From Neobacillus cucumis (GTDB lineage: Bacteria; Bacillota; Bacilli; Bacillales_B; DSM-18226), in the NCBI RefSeq assembly GCF_023715505.1, contig NZ_JAMBOH010000023.1:13960-77959 (forward strand): 64,000 nucleotides of DNA, given 5' to 3'. The notes beneath the pieces were generated by a model. The model saw only the letters and a program-made list of their open reading frames with translations. It ran no database searches and had not been told where the DNA came from. Position 1 is the first letter of the stretch, and every line of letters begins with the position of its first letter. The position numbers were made by a program, and so were the translations under genes. Of the stretch, positions 1 to 8,428 are shown piece after piece.

Positions 1-644
1 AATGGCACCGTCACAAGGATATCCGACATAAAATCCGGCGGTGTCACCAAAATGGATATGACAATCAGAACAAAATAGGAAATCTTCCGCGCTTTAGCTA
101 GTCTTAAAGGATTTAAGATTCCTAACTTCGTTAAAAAAATCACCACTAACGGCATTTCAAACAGCAATCCGAACGGGAGAGTCAGATTCAGCATAAACCG
201 AAAATACCTTTCCGCCGTAAATAAGGTTTCGAATTGACCCTGGGATAAGGAGGTCAGAAATCCTAATACAGTAGGAAACAGCACAAAATAGCCAAATGCA
301 ACCCCGATTATAAATAACAGAAAAAGAAAGGGAATAAACCCCAAGGTCACCCTTCGTTCCTCGCGGTTCAAGGCAGGCGCGATATACCTCCATATTTGAT
401 AGGCAGCTACCGGAATCACCCCTGCCAGCGAACAAACAGCTGCAATCATCATGTAGACCCATAAAATATCACTTGGGCCGAGCACCGCCAGCTTCTGATC
501 CAGGTCTCTAATCAGCCATTGATAGATATGTTCTACATAGATAAAACTCAAAATAAAAAATACGATAAAGGCTAACAAGGTTTTAATCATTCTTCCCCGT
601 AACTCTTCTAAATGCTCCATCACATGCAGCTCTTTGCGATCCAT
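1..644 (-). CDS. tatC: Sec-independent translocase subunit TatC (3' end outside window)
   Basis: Polytopic membrane subunit of the twin-arginine translocase, which recognises folded precursors carrying RR signal peptides. The reading frame starts at 644 with MDRKELHVMEHLEELR, matching the conserved cytoplasmic N-terminus of TatC (HLEELR), and continues through hydrophobic segments to the window edge. About 214 codons are present; the family is about 240-250 residues, so only the C-terminus is missing. It lies directly downstream of tatA and phoD on the same strand, the order of the B. subtilis phoD-tatAd-tatCd operon, so it is most likely the TatCd-type subunit dedicated to PhoD. A weak intrinsic terminator separates it from tatA. 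Confidence 0.95.
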   Translation of the reverse strand, partial: MDRKELHVMEHLEELRGRMIKTLLAFIVFFILSFIYVEHIYQWLIRDLDQKLAVLGPSDILWVYMMIAAVCSLAGVIPVAAYQIWRYIAPALNREERRVTLGFIPFLFLLFIIGVAFGYFVLFPTVLGFLTSLSQGQFETLFTAERYFRFMLNLTLPFGLLFEMPLVVIFLTKLGILNPLRLAKARKISYFVLIVISILVTPPDFMSDILVTVP

Positions 645-668
645 TCTTTATGCCCCCCTTTTCCTTTC

Positions 669-695
669 AAAAAAAGAGGACGAGTTTCCCCGTCC
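669..695 (-). terminator. Attenuator-like hairpin between tatA and tatC
   Basis: On the minus strand GGACG and CGTCC form a short stem, followed directly by TCTTTTTTT. It lies 23 bases after the tatA stop and 25 bases before the tatC start. Partial termination here would give more TatA than TatC, which fits the known excess of TatA in Tat complexes. The stem is short (5 bp), so the effect is an inference. Confidence 0.5.
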
Positions 696-717
696 ACACA
701 TTAAAACGAAAACCCTG

Positions 718-924
718 TTATCCCTCTTTTTTTACAGCTGTTAAAGCAGGCTTTTTCTCTTCCTCTTTTTCATCGCTTGAAACTAATTCCTTTGTCGCCG
801 TTTTAAACTCGGACAGCGTCCGGCCAAAGGCACGCCCGATTTCCGGCAGCTTAGACGGTCCGAAAATAATCAGCGCAATAACAAGGATAAGGATTAAACC
901 GGGAATACCAATATTTGAAAACAT
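718..924 (-). CDS. tatA: Sec-independent translocase protein TatA
   Basis: A 68-residue protein with one N-terminal transmembrane helix, the [14 protein letters not shown] hinge and amphipathic helix typical of TatA/TatAd, and a charged C-terminal tail rich in E and K. TatA oligomers form the size-variable part of the Tat pore at the cytoplasmic membrane. It sits between phoD (start 2711) and tatC (start 644), all on the minus strand, so it is probably cotranscribed and serves PhoD export, as known for TatAd-TatCd in B. subtilis. Length and motifs are full for the family. Confidence 0.95.
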   Translation of the reverse strand: MFSNIGIPGLILILVIALIIFGPSKLPEIGRAFGRTLSEFKTATKELVSSDEKEEEKKPALTAVKKEG

Positions 925-962
925 CGAAGAACAGCTCCTTAATAATAGTCATTTGTGGGCGC

Positions 963-2711
963 TTAATTCGGAACCTTAGCTCCTTTTTTCTCTAATTGCT
1001 TTAGATGGGCACGGCTATGGGCCTTATTTCGATCCTCTTCCACCTCAGTTGAAAGCTGTAAGCCTAATGGTACTTGGGTAGTTGAAACCTGTTTCAGTCC
1101 CTGCTCATCTTTTTCAAAAACAAACGATGCTCGTGTCGATATATCGGCACCAGTTGCTGACACATAAGGAACCACCCGGTAGTCTGCCTGCCAGCGTTCA
1201 GGGGTAACCCGGCAGCGAACATAGCCTCGGTAGTCATTAAAGAATTTAATGTGCGGATTCAAGCCTAAAATTTTGTCCGTATCTGCCCGCTTATCCGCCC
1301 CATTCCCACCTGAAGTGATGGACGTACCGACGAATTCAGCACCAAAGATCCTTGAGCTTCGATCATTGAAATCTTCTGTTAAGTTCGACGCCCAACTCGC
1401 ATGGACATCTCCTGTTAAAACAATCATGTTGTTTAATTGTTTGGATTTGGCATAATCCAAAACATGTTGACGAGCGGCAGGATAACCGTCCCATGAATCC
1501 ATGCTGTACTTAGGCTTAGTCGCCGTTCCATAATTCCGTTGGGCAAAGAAAATTTGCTGGGCAAGGACATTCCAACCCGTCTTTGACTGATCAAGTTTCT
1601 TAAATAACCAGTGTTCTTGTTCCGTCCCCATCAATGTCCGCTTTGGATCAAGCGATTCCGCTGTCTGCGGGGAGCTTGTATCTCCGTTTGCCTGGTCATC
1701 CCGATACTGACGCGTATCGAGAACAAAGAAGGACGCGAGATTGCCGTATTCAAAATCACGGTAGATTTTCATATCTGCCCCTTGCGGCATAGTAGATTTG
1801 CGAAGCGGCATATGCTCATAATAAGCCTGGTAGGCCGCTGCTCTGCGGACAATGAATTCCTCCACCGACTGACCTTTTTCCGGTATCACGTTAGCATAAT
1901 TGTTTTCGACCTCATGGTCATCCCATGTAACGATCCATGGAAAAGCTGCATGCGCGGCTCTTAAATGCTCATCCGAGCGGTATTGAGCATAGCGGTTCCG
2001 GTAATCATTAATGGTTTTTATTTCTGGACCACTGTGGGTGCGGACATTTCCGGTTGAAGCAACATATTCATTTGGTCCGTACTCATATATGTAATCGCCA
2101 AGGTGGAAAACGAGGTCTAAATCCTCTTTGGCTAAGTGCTGGTAAGCTGTGTAGTATCCGTGTTCAAATTGCTGGCAGGATACAAACGCAAAGTTAAGTG
2201 CGGAAACGCTTGTCCCAGCAGGCGGCAGGGTTTTTGTTTTTCCAACCGGGCTTATTTCATTACCACATTTAAAACGATAATAATACACTGCGTTGGCTTT
2301 TAGTCCACTCACTTCCACATGGATTGAATGCCCGAGATCGGGTCTCGCCAGTTCCGTTCCCCGTTGGATGATATGACGGAAATTCTGATCGGTTGCCAGC
2401 TCCCATTTGACTGGGACACTATGGGGCGGCATCCCTCCCCCATTTAATGGATCCGGAGCAAGTCTTGTCCACAGAACGACGCCATCGGGCATCGGATCAC
2501 CAGAGGCAACACCTAGTGTAAATGGATAGTCACTGAAGGACGGATCCGCGTTCACTTCAAATCCACCCACTGATTGAGCAATAGCTAGTCCCAGTGAAAG
2601 TCCTGCAATTTTACTTGCCCCCTGTAAAAAACTCCGGCGGTCGATATTTTTTTCTAGTCTATCCATTCCAAGATTCTTCATCCATTCATTCAAAGGTATC
2701 TCACGCACCAT
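963..2711 (-). CDS. phoD: Alkaline phosphatase/phosphodiesterase D, Tat-exported
   Basis: Secreted phosphodiesterase of the PhoD metallophosphatase family, which releases phosphate from teichoic acids and other diesters during phosphate starvation. The protein has a twin-arginine signal (DRRSFLQGA followed by a hydrophobic stretch ending near VNADPSF), an N-terminal PhoD domain, and metal-binding motifs such as HLGDYIYEYG, WDDHEVENN and TGDVHASW. I start it at 2711 (MVREIPLN), because AGAGGGG lies 6 bases upstream; two earlier in-frame ATGs (2753, 2717) lack a well-placed site. This gives 582 residues, about the size of B. subtilis PhoD. A PHO-box-like repeat lies upstream and tatA-tatC follow. 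Confidence 0.95.
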   Translation of the reverse strand: MVREIPLNEWMKNLGMDRLEKNIDRRSFLQGASKIAGLSLGLAIAQSVGGFEVNADPSFSDYPFTLGVASGDPMPDGVVLWTRLAPDPLNGGGMPPHSVPVKWELATDQNFRHIIQRGTELARPDLGHSIHVEVSGLKANAVYYYRFKCGNEISPVGKTKTLPPAGTSVSALNFAFVSCQQFEHGYYTAYQHLAKEDLDLVFHLGDYIYEYGPNEYVASTGNVRTHSGPEIKTINDYRNRYAQYRSDEHLRAAHAAFPWIVTWDDHEVENNYANVIPEKGQSVEEFIVRRAAAYQAYYEHMPLRKSTMPQGADMKIYRDFEYGNLASFFVLDTRQYRDDQANGDTSSPQTAESLDPKRTLMGTEQEHWLFKKLDQSKTGWNVLAQQIFFAQRNYGTATKPKYSMDSWDGYPAARQHVLDYAKSKQLNNMIVLTGDVHASWASNLTEDFNDRSSRIFGAEFVGTSITSGGNGADKRADTDKILGLNPHIKFFNDYRGYVRCRVTPERWQADYRVVPYVSATGADISTRASFVFEKDEQGLKQVSTTQVPLGLQLSTEVEEDRNKAHSRAHLKQLEKKGAKVPN

Positions 2712-2766
2712 ATTCATCCCCTCTAAGAAATCAATTTTTATTACGGTTTTCATTATAGAGGGGAAA

Positions 2767-2792
2767 CTTTAAGCGAGTGTAAATAATTGTAA
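2767..2792 (-). promoter_or_regulatory. PHO box (PhoP-binding direct repeats) upstream of phoD
   Basis: On the minus strand three TT(A)ACA-like hexamers, TTACAA, TTACAC and TTAAAG, are spaced exactly 10 bases apart (2787-2792, 2777-2782, 2767-2772). PhoP of Bacillus binds direct repeats of TT(A/T)A(C/T)A separated by about 5 bases. The site is about 55 bases upstream of the chosen phoD start, the expected position for PhoP activation. The third hexamer is a weaker match. Confidence 0.65.
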
Positions 2793-2950
2793 AGAAGAAA
2801 TTCTATCATCTTAGGATTAATAGGTACTATTCAATAGGAAAATAACCTCACAAACCCATAAACTCAGCCTCAACCTTGTTTTCCCAGGTTTGAACCCTAC
2901 TGCAAACTACCTATTTTTCTTTATATTATTTTCATAATAATTGAACAAAT

Positions 2951-2980
2951 GGGAGCGTGGGCACGGTTCTCGTGCTTCCA
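2951..2980 (+). repeat. REP-like intergenic repeat (type copy a)
   Basis: Contains GCACGGTTCTCGTGCTTCC, one copy of the dispersed REP family described in the findings. The next 40 bases (TTATGAATA.., CTTCCATATT) are also shared with the copy at 12210, so the repeated unit is longer than the REP core. It lies between phoD (5' side) and the dispersed repeat core at 3027-3352. Confidence 0.8.
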
Positions 2981-3026
2981 TTATGAATAAAAAGAGCTCT
3001 CCCCATACTTCCATATTACGAATTAA

Positions 3027-3352
3027 CCCATTTTATCAGATAAAATGGGCTCTAAAACGACATTTTTGACCATAATCGCTATAGGCTAAACTAACCAAAC
3101 GTTTAGTTTAAAATGCCGAAATGTACGTCCTGTATGAATTTCTCTTATAAACTAGTAAAAAATATTGTCATATCCTTTCACAGACTAGAAGTCAATTTCC
3201 CGGAAAATTCTATTGTTTTCGTTTGACCTTACAAAATTCTTTACTTTTCCCGATGATCCCCCTTTAATCAAATATTTGGATAAAAACGAGCCAATCCGCA
3301 CCAATTCTGAACTTCTCCCACAAAATGATTGAAAGAAATGTCGAGGGCTGTC
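3027..3352 (+). repeat. Dispersed non-coding repeat, copy A
   Basis: About 326 bases that align over their whole length with 12390-12718 and largely with 56988-57297. Shared blocks include CAAACGTTTAGTT (about 3097), AATTTCCCGGAAAATTCT (3194-3211), TTTCCCGATGATTC-like (3246) and the terminal GAAAGAAATGTCGA (3331). It starts with a perfect palindrome, CCCATTTTATC / GATAAAATGGG around 3038. No convincing reading frame crosses it. It is rich in short inverted repeats, suggesting a structured RNA or DNA element. Confidence 0.8.
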
Positions 3353-3435
3353 AGTATTTTTTAATAACCTATTCTGCTTTATATAGATTAAATGTAAATA
3401 AAATTGTAACAAAATAGATGGCATGCTTTGATTTT

Positions 3436-3476
3436 TTTAAATAAAAAAATGGCTCAGTTCAACTAAACTGAGCCAT
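3436..3476 (-). terminator. Rho-independent terminator of the hydantoinase operon
   Basis: On the minus strand ATGGCTCAGTT and its complement form an 11-bp stem with a 6-base loop, followed by TTTTTTTATTTAAAAAAA. It lies 56 bases after the stop of the hydroxyacid dehydrogenase and closes the seven-gene operon. Confidence 0.9.
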
Positions 3477-3531
3477 TCCTTAATATAGAGCGAATTCTAA
3501 GAAGGCTTTTCCTCCAATCAAATCCAGCATC

Positions 3532-4524
3532 TTAAACTTTTGTCCACCGGGCAGCAGACCCCAAAACAGGTGTCAAAGGTCTCTTATGTTCCAATACGTT
3601 CAAAATGTTCCTGGCCGAGAGCTCGGCCATTACATTTCTCGACTCAACCGTAGCATTGCCGATATGGGGGGTTATAACCACGTTCTTAAATTGTTTTAAC
3701 TCCTCCGTAATGTGTGGTTCGAATTCGAAAACGTCAAGGGCAGCTCCTGCAATTTCCTTTGCTTGCAGTGCTTCAACGAGATCGGCTTCCTTGACGACCG
3801 GACCTCTTGATAAGTTCAGAAAGAGTGCGTCCTTTTTCATTTTCCTAAAAGCATCTTTTGTGAAAAGATGATGTGTGCTTTCAGTATAGGCGGTATGTAC
3901 AGTGATGACATCACATGACTGAAGAAGCTCCTCAAAATCCAAAAATGTGGCGTTATACTGTTCTTCAATCGTATATTCTTTTTGGAATCTGCCCGTGTAA
4001 TACACTTCCATACCAAACGCTTTGGCTCGAGCAGCCACTGCCTGGCCAATTTTTCCAAAGCCCACAATGCCGAGTTTTTTACTTTTCAATTCTCTTCCTA
4101 AAAAGAAAAGCGGTGCCCATCCGTTAAATCCTTCCGTTCGGCAGAGTTGGTCTCCTTCCGGAATGCGTCTGGCAAGGGCCAGCAATAATCCAAGTGTCAA
4201 TTCAGCCGTCGCTTCTGTCGAAACGCTTGGTGTATTTGTAACATGAATGCCCCGTTCATTTGCTGCTTCGATATCAATATTATCAAAGCCTGCTCCAAAA
4301 TTAGCGATGATTTTCAAGTGTGGGGCCGCCTCAATCACGGTCTTTGTTATCCTGGTAGAAAGGGGACAAAGCAGGGCATCCGCTCCAAGGACACCCACAA
4401 TCAGTTCTTCTTCCGTGATCAACTTCTCTCCCATATAAACCTCGAATTCATGTTCCGATAGAAGGTCATAACCTATATCTGGAATTTCACCAGAAATGAA
4501 GATTTTTGCCACGTTTAAGTACAT
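3532..4524 (-). CDS. D-2-hydroxyacid dehydrogenase (NAD-dependent)
   Basis: Member of the D-isomer-specific 2-hydroxyacid dehydrogenase family, which reduces 2-keto acids such as glyoxylate, hydroxypyruvate or pyruvate. Visible are the Rossmann motif GIVGFGKIG (about 152-160) and the catalytic triad R240 (NLSRGPVV), E269 (FEFEP) and H287 (TPHIGN), so it should be active. Length (330) is normal. The start is uncertain: AGAAAGG abuts the ATG at 4524, while a GTG at 4512 is 12 bases from it; both leave the domain intact. It is last in the operon, 5 bases after the epimerase, so translation is probably coupled. The substrate cannot be read from the sequence; glyoxylate reduction is one possibility. 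Confidence 0.85.
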   Translation of the reverse strand: MYLNVAKIFISGEIPDIGYDLLSEHEFEVYMGEKLITEEELIVGVLGADALLCPLSTRITKTVIEAAPHLKIIANFGAGFDNIDIEAANERGIHVTNTPSVSTEATAELTLGLLLALARRIPEGDQLCRTEGFNGWAPLFFLGRELKSKKLGIVGFGKIGQAVAARAKAFGMEVYYTGRFQKEYTIEEQYNATFLDFEELLQSCDVITVHTAYTESTHHLFTKDAFRKMKKDALFLNLSRGPVVKEADLVEALQAKEIAGAALDVFEFEPHITEELKQFKNVVITPHIGNATVESRNVMAELSARNILNVLEHKRPLTPVLGSAARWTKV

Positions 4525-4529
4525 CCTTT

Positions 4530-5561
4530 CTATAAGGAAAGATGATTTTCCTTTGCTTGATTTCTTTTATTTGGATTTGTCCAAAATATTGATGTATTTT
4601 TTACCCAATTTATATAATCCTGAAATGCTTCTTCGATCCCGTATTTTGGGTAATAACCAACATCAGTCTGCAAACGTTCAATGGCTAAGGGATGGGCATC
4701 CTGTGGAACAAAAAAGTCAACGTTTGCTAGATTTGGATTTTCTGTTATTTGGTAGTTGAAATGAGGAAACTCCTTTTCCAGCAGTTGGCACCATTGCTCC
4801 ACTGTCCATGAGTGTCCTGAACCAATATTATATAAGTCATATTGCAAATCAGTTTTCCCTATAATTTCCTTAATCGTATTGGCAATATCCCGGCTATAGA
4901 CCCAATCTCTTAATCCCGGACGGGGTAAAATGGCCTCCTGGTTTAATGCGGCATGCCTCAGGGCCTGAAAAGGTCCGGATTGGGTATGGCGGATGCCGGT
5001 GTAGTGCTCCCATGGCCCAAAAATCTGGCCTAACCGGACTGCAATGACAGGAAGGCCAAATAACTCTTTATACCTTAATGCCGTCCTCTCTGCGGCAAAC
5101 TTCGAAATTTCATAAAAGGTCCTTGGACATGGAATCGAGCCAGATTCTAGCAAACAATCCTCCTCGAAGGCTGTATCGCCATAAACTGAAACAGAGCTTA
5201 AATAAATAAATTTTTCTATCCCATTTCTTCGTGCAGCTTCAAGGACCTCGACGGTTCCCATATAATTTACATTCAGGATATTCCTGCTATAAAGCTTCTC
5301 TCGTTCCTCATCTGGTGTGATGACGGCTGCATGAATAATCGTGTTTATCTTATATTGTTTAATTACAGAATCCAACAAGACAGAGTCCAGAACATCGCCT
5401 TCCACATACGTATAGCTTCCCGGACGTCCTGCTAAGGAATCCTTTGCTTCTTCCGGAACGGGGAAAGTGGCATAATTGACAACATCCAGATGTTCATCCA
5501 AAAGTCTTTCAGTAATATTAATGCCTACAAACCCTGAACCTCCTGTGATTAATACACTCAT
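4530..5561 (-). CDS. NAD-dependent epimerase/dehydratase (extended SDR)
   Basis: Extended short-chain dehydrogenase of 343 residues. The N-terminus has the nucleotide-binding motif TGGSGFVG (6-13), then LSSVSVYG (121-128) and the catalytic YEISK (Y150, K154). These mark the epimerase/dehydratase family, which acts on nucleotide sugars or related carbonyl compounds. It lies between the amidohydrolase and the hydroxyacid dehydrogenase in the operon, with 52- and 5-base gaps. Its position in a hydantoin/pyrimidine cluster is unusual, and its substrate is unknown. A downstream-product role (reducing or epimerising a carbon skeleton) is only inferred. Confidence 0.8.
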   Translation of the reverse strand: MSVLITGGSGFVGINITERLLDEHLDVVNYATFPVPEEAKDSLAGRPGSYTYVEGDVLDSVLLDSVIKQYKINTIIHAAVITPDEEREKLYSRNILNVNYMGTVEVLEAARRNGIEKFIYLSSVSVYGDTAFEEDCLLESGSIPCPRTFYEISKFAAERTALRYKELFGLPVIAVRLGQIFGPWEHYTGIRHTQSGPFQALRHAALNQEAILPRPGLRDWVYSRDIANTIKEIIGKTDLQYDLYNIGSGHSWTVEQWCQLLEKEFPHFNYQITENPNLANVDFFVPQDAHPLAIERLQTDVGYYPKYGIEEAFQDYINWVKNTSIFWTNPNKRNQAKENHLSL

Positions 5562-5613
5562 CTAATCCTCCTCCATCAATCTATTATCTAGAATTAACTA
5601 AAGAAAACCACTG

Positions 5614-6882
5614 TTAACTCCCTGCTCTAGAGGATATTTGCTGATTTATTTTAGAAGCTACCCTCAATGCTGATTTATAGAGCAACTCCGTTCCTAGTGC
5701 AAGATCCTCGTAGCTGGCTAATTCGGCCGGATTATGACTGATACCATCCTTGCATCGTACAAAAATCATGCCTATGTCGCATGCATTTGCGATAACCATG
5801 GCATCATGAAATGGCCCACTCATCAGCTTTGGACAATCCAGCTCCAGACTTTCACTTTCCTCCTGAATAATGGATTGTATCCATTCAGCACAATCTACAG
5901 GCTCTAGGTTTGTATCTTCCTGAACCTCTGCAGTAAGGTGATAACTAGCTGCGACTTCCTCAATCATCGTACGGATCTGTTGTTCGTAGCGGTTACGCCG
6001 ATCAAGGTCAATATCTCGTAAATCTATGGTGAATTCCACTTTTTCAGGGATGATATTTGGCGAATCCGGGAATACCCTCAAACTTCCAACTGTGGCAACC
6101 GAAGGGGCACCAGGCTCTTGTCTGACAATGTGGTTAACTTCCCCAATCATCTTAGCAGTGCCCAATAAGGCATCCTTCCGTAAATCCATCGGCACTGAAC
6201 CAGCATGGCCGGCAAATCCTGCTACCTTCACGGTAAGCCATAATGGTCCAGCGATTCCTGTGACAATCCCTACTGGCTTATTTTGGACGTCCAGTATTGG
6301 CCCCTGTTCAATATGCAATTCTAGAAATCCACCAATCGAACCAGTCGGATAGACACACTCCTCTACTTTGTCCGGGTTGCAGCCAAAATTAAGCAAGGCT
6401 TGTCTCCGTGTGATTCCATCCTTATCGGTTCGCTCAAGCTCCCCTGGCTCTAGCTTGCCAACAATCCCCCTTGAGCCAAAAACTCCCTTTTTAAAGCGCC
6501 AGCTTTCCTCATCGCAAAATACTACCACTTCAATCGGGACCTCCGGTGTTATTCCTTGTTCAGTTAACGCCATCGCTACTTCCACACCCGCCAATACACC
6601 AGCTGTTCCATCAAAACGGCCACCATACGGCTGTGAATCCAGATGGGAGCCCATCATCAGGATTGGGCCTTCCACATTTTTCCCTTCTAATCGACCGATT
6701 AAATTTCCACAATCGTCAATCCGGACGGTCATTCCTGCTTCCTCCATCCAGCCGGCAACGACAGAGAAGGCTTCCTTCTCAATAGCGGAGAGAGCGGGCC
6801 GGCAAAGACCCGTTTCCCCAATTTTCCCTATTTGCGATATAATCTCAAAGTGCTCCTGTAGTCTCGATTGGTTGATGTTCAT
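5614..6882 (-). CDS. Zn-dependent N-carbamoyl-L-amino acid hydrolase / beta-ureidopropionase / allantoate amidohydrolase family
   Basis: M20-family amidohydrolase that releases ammonia and CO2 from N-carbamoyl (ureido) compounds. Metal-site residues are visible: H80 and D82 (GSHLDSQPYGG), D91 (RFDGTAG), E125/E126 (CDEESWRF), H190 (ELHIEQG) and a C-terminal SHNPAE; the lid contains GFAGHAGSVPM. I start at 6882 (MNINQSRL), where GGGGGG lies 7 bases upstream, giving 422 residues, a normal family size. It overlaps the hydantoinase gene by 38 bases, so translation is likely coupled. The pair ring-opening hydantoinase plus carbamoylase is a known two-step route for hydantoins or dihydropyrimidines; the exact substrate is not determined. 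Confidence 0.88.
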   Translation of the reverse strand: MNINQSRLQEHFEIISQIGKIGETGLCRPALSAIEKEAFSVVAGWMEEAGMTVRIDDCGNLIGRLEGKNVEGPILMMGSHLDSQPYGGRFDGTAGVLAGVEVAMALTEQGITPEVPIEVVVFCDEESWRFKKGVFGSRGIVGKLEPGELERTDKDGITRRQALLNFGCNPDKVEECVYPTGSIGGFLELHIEQGPILDVQNKPVGIVTGIAGPLWLTVKVAGFAGHAGSVPMDLRKDALLGTAKMIGEVNHIVRQEPGAPSVATVGSLRVFPDSPNIIPEKVEFTIDLRDIDLDRRNRYEQQIRTMIEEVAASYHLTAEVQEDTNLEPVDCAEWIQSIIQEESESLELDCPKLMSGPFHDAMVIANACDIGMIFVRCKDGISHNPAELASYEDLALGTELLYKSALRVASKINQQISSRAGS

Positions 6883-8305
6883 TTCGATTCCCCCCAGCTT
6901 TTTTAATAGTTTGATATGCTTCTCCATATGGCTCTGCTTTGACAAATTCCCCTTGCGCTAGGTCTCCTGTATAGCGTCCATTTTCTACAATTACTTCTCC
7001 GCGAAGCATCACATGCCGAGGGGATCCCTGGATCGCGAAGTCTTCATAAAAATTGTAATCACTGCCTTGCTTTTGATTTGCAGCAGAAATGTTTAGTTTT
7101 ATTGAGGGATCAAATAAGACAAGGTCAGCATCGCTTCCCACTACGATTGTTCCCTTTTTCGGGAATAAGCCCATAAATTTAGCGGGATTGGTTGATGTCA
7201 GCTCTACTAATTGGTTCAAGGAAATTTTCCCTTGCTTTACCCCATAGGTATATAGCATCTGAATCCAGTTCTCGATCCCATTTCCTCCATTCGGAATCTT
7301 TGTAAAATCATCAAATCCCAAGTGCTTTTGCTCTTTAAAATTGAAGGAACAATGATCGGTTCCAATGCACTGTAAAGTTCCCTCCGAAATGGCATCCCAG
7401 AGTTTTTCTTGGTGATATTTCTCTCTTAGCGGCGGGGAACAGACATATTTTGCCCCTTCAAAATTTGGCAGTTCAAGGTAGGACTGATCCAAAAATAGAT
7501 AATGTGGACAGGTTTCCCCGTAGACAGGCTGGCCATTAGAACGAGCTCTGCGAATTTCCTCTGCTGCCTCTTCTCCAGAGACATGAACGATAAAAATTGG
7601 AGCTTCCGTTACTTTCGCTAACGCAATGGCACGGCGGGTGGCTTCCGCTTCAATTTCTAACGGACGGCTGACAGCATGATAGATAGGCTCGGTTTTTCCT
7701 TCATTAATTAATTGCTCTTGAAGCAGAGAAATCACTTCCCCATTTTCTGCATGAACCATAACAAGCCCGCCCACTTGTTTTGATTTTTGCAGGACACGGA
7801 ACAAGGTGGCGTCATCTACCATCTTATCCCCTTTATAAGCCATGAATAGTTTAAAGGTCGATACTCCCTGCTCGACAGCAGAAGGGATCTCCTCAATAAT
7901 TTCCTCCGTTAAATCAGTAATAGCGATATGCATGCTGTAATCAATGGCTGTATTACCATTTGCCCGATCCTTCCATTTTTGTATCGTCTCCCTTAGGGTT
8001 GCTCCTTTTTCTTGAATGGCAAAATCAACGATGGTGGTGGTCCCGCCTGTTGCAGCGGCGATCGTATCTGTTTCCCATGGCATAGATAAAATCTCGCCAT
8101 TTTCACCATTAGGCATGGACATATGCGTATGCTCATCCACTGCACCAGGGAGGATATACAAACCCTCTGCATCAATAATGGGTGCTCCCTCTATCTCCAT
8201 CTGCCCGCCAATTCCCGTAATCTTCTCACCTTCAATAAGAATATCTGCATAATAAGTTTCGCTGGCTGTTACAATACAGCCGTTTTTAATGATTGTTTTC
8301 CCCAT
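6845..8305 (-). CDS. Dihydropyrimidinase / D-hydantoinase
   Basis: Cyclic amidohydrolase opening dihydropyrimidine or hydantoin rings to N-carbamoyl amino acids. The binuclear metal site is complete: H59 and H61 (DEHTHM), carbamylated K152 (TFKLFMAYKG), H185 (MVHAEN), H241 (FIVHVSG) and D317 (GTDHCSF). The C-terminal SDYNFYEDF resembles the typical dihydropyrimidinase signature. Start at 8305 (MGKTIIKN) is supported by AGAGGA 7 bases upstream; the frame is open further upstream, but without a better site. 486 residues, slightly over the family norm (about 460-475). Its product is expected to be the substrate of the next gene. Confidence 0.9.
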   Translation of the reverse strand: MGKTIIKNGCIVTASETYYADILIEGEKITGIGGQMEIEGAPIIDAEGLYILPGAVDEHTHMSMPNGENGEILSMPWETDTIAAATGGTTTIVDFAIQEKGATLRETIQKWKDRANGNTAIDYSMHIAITDLTEEIIEEIPSAVEQGVSTFKLFMAYKGDKMVDDATLFRVLQKSKQVGGLVMVHAENGEVISLLQEQLINEGKTEPIYHAVSRPLEIEAEATRRAIALAKVTEAPIFIVHVSGEEAAEEIRRARSNGQPVYGETCPHYLFLDQSYLELPNFEGAKYVCSPPLREKYHQEKLWDAISEGTLQCIGTDHCSFNFKEQKHLGFDDFTKIPNGGNGIENWIQMLYTYGVKQGKISLNQLVELTSTNPAKFMGLFPKKGTIVVGSDADLVLFDPSIKLNISAANQKQGSDYNFYEDFAIQGSPRHVMLRGEVIVENGRYTGDLAQGEFVKAEPYGEAYQTIKKAGGNRNEHQPIETTGAL

Positions 8306-8428
8306 GATTCGTTCCTCTTTTCTACGGATTATTTTTACCTTCTTCCACGCTAGCAAACTCTGGACTGCCCAAATAATAGATGTAAGCCCGCCCCTTCTAA
8401 GTCGTGGCATAGAAGGACGGTCACTACT

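Noticed and set aside
3185..3424. 79-codon minus-strand frame
   Set aside because: It lies inside dispersed repeat copy A, has no ribosome site, and the aligned copies B and D break the frame or differ in it.
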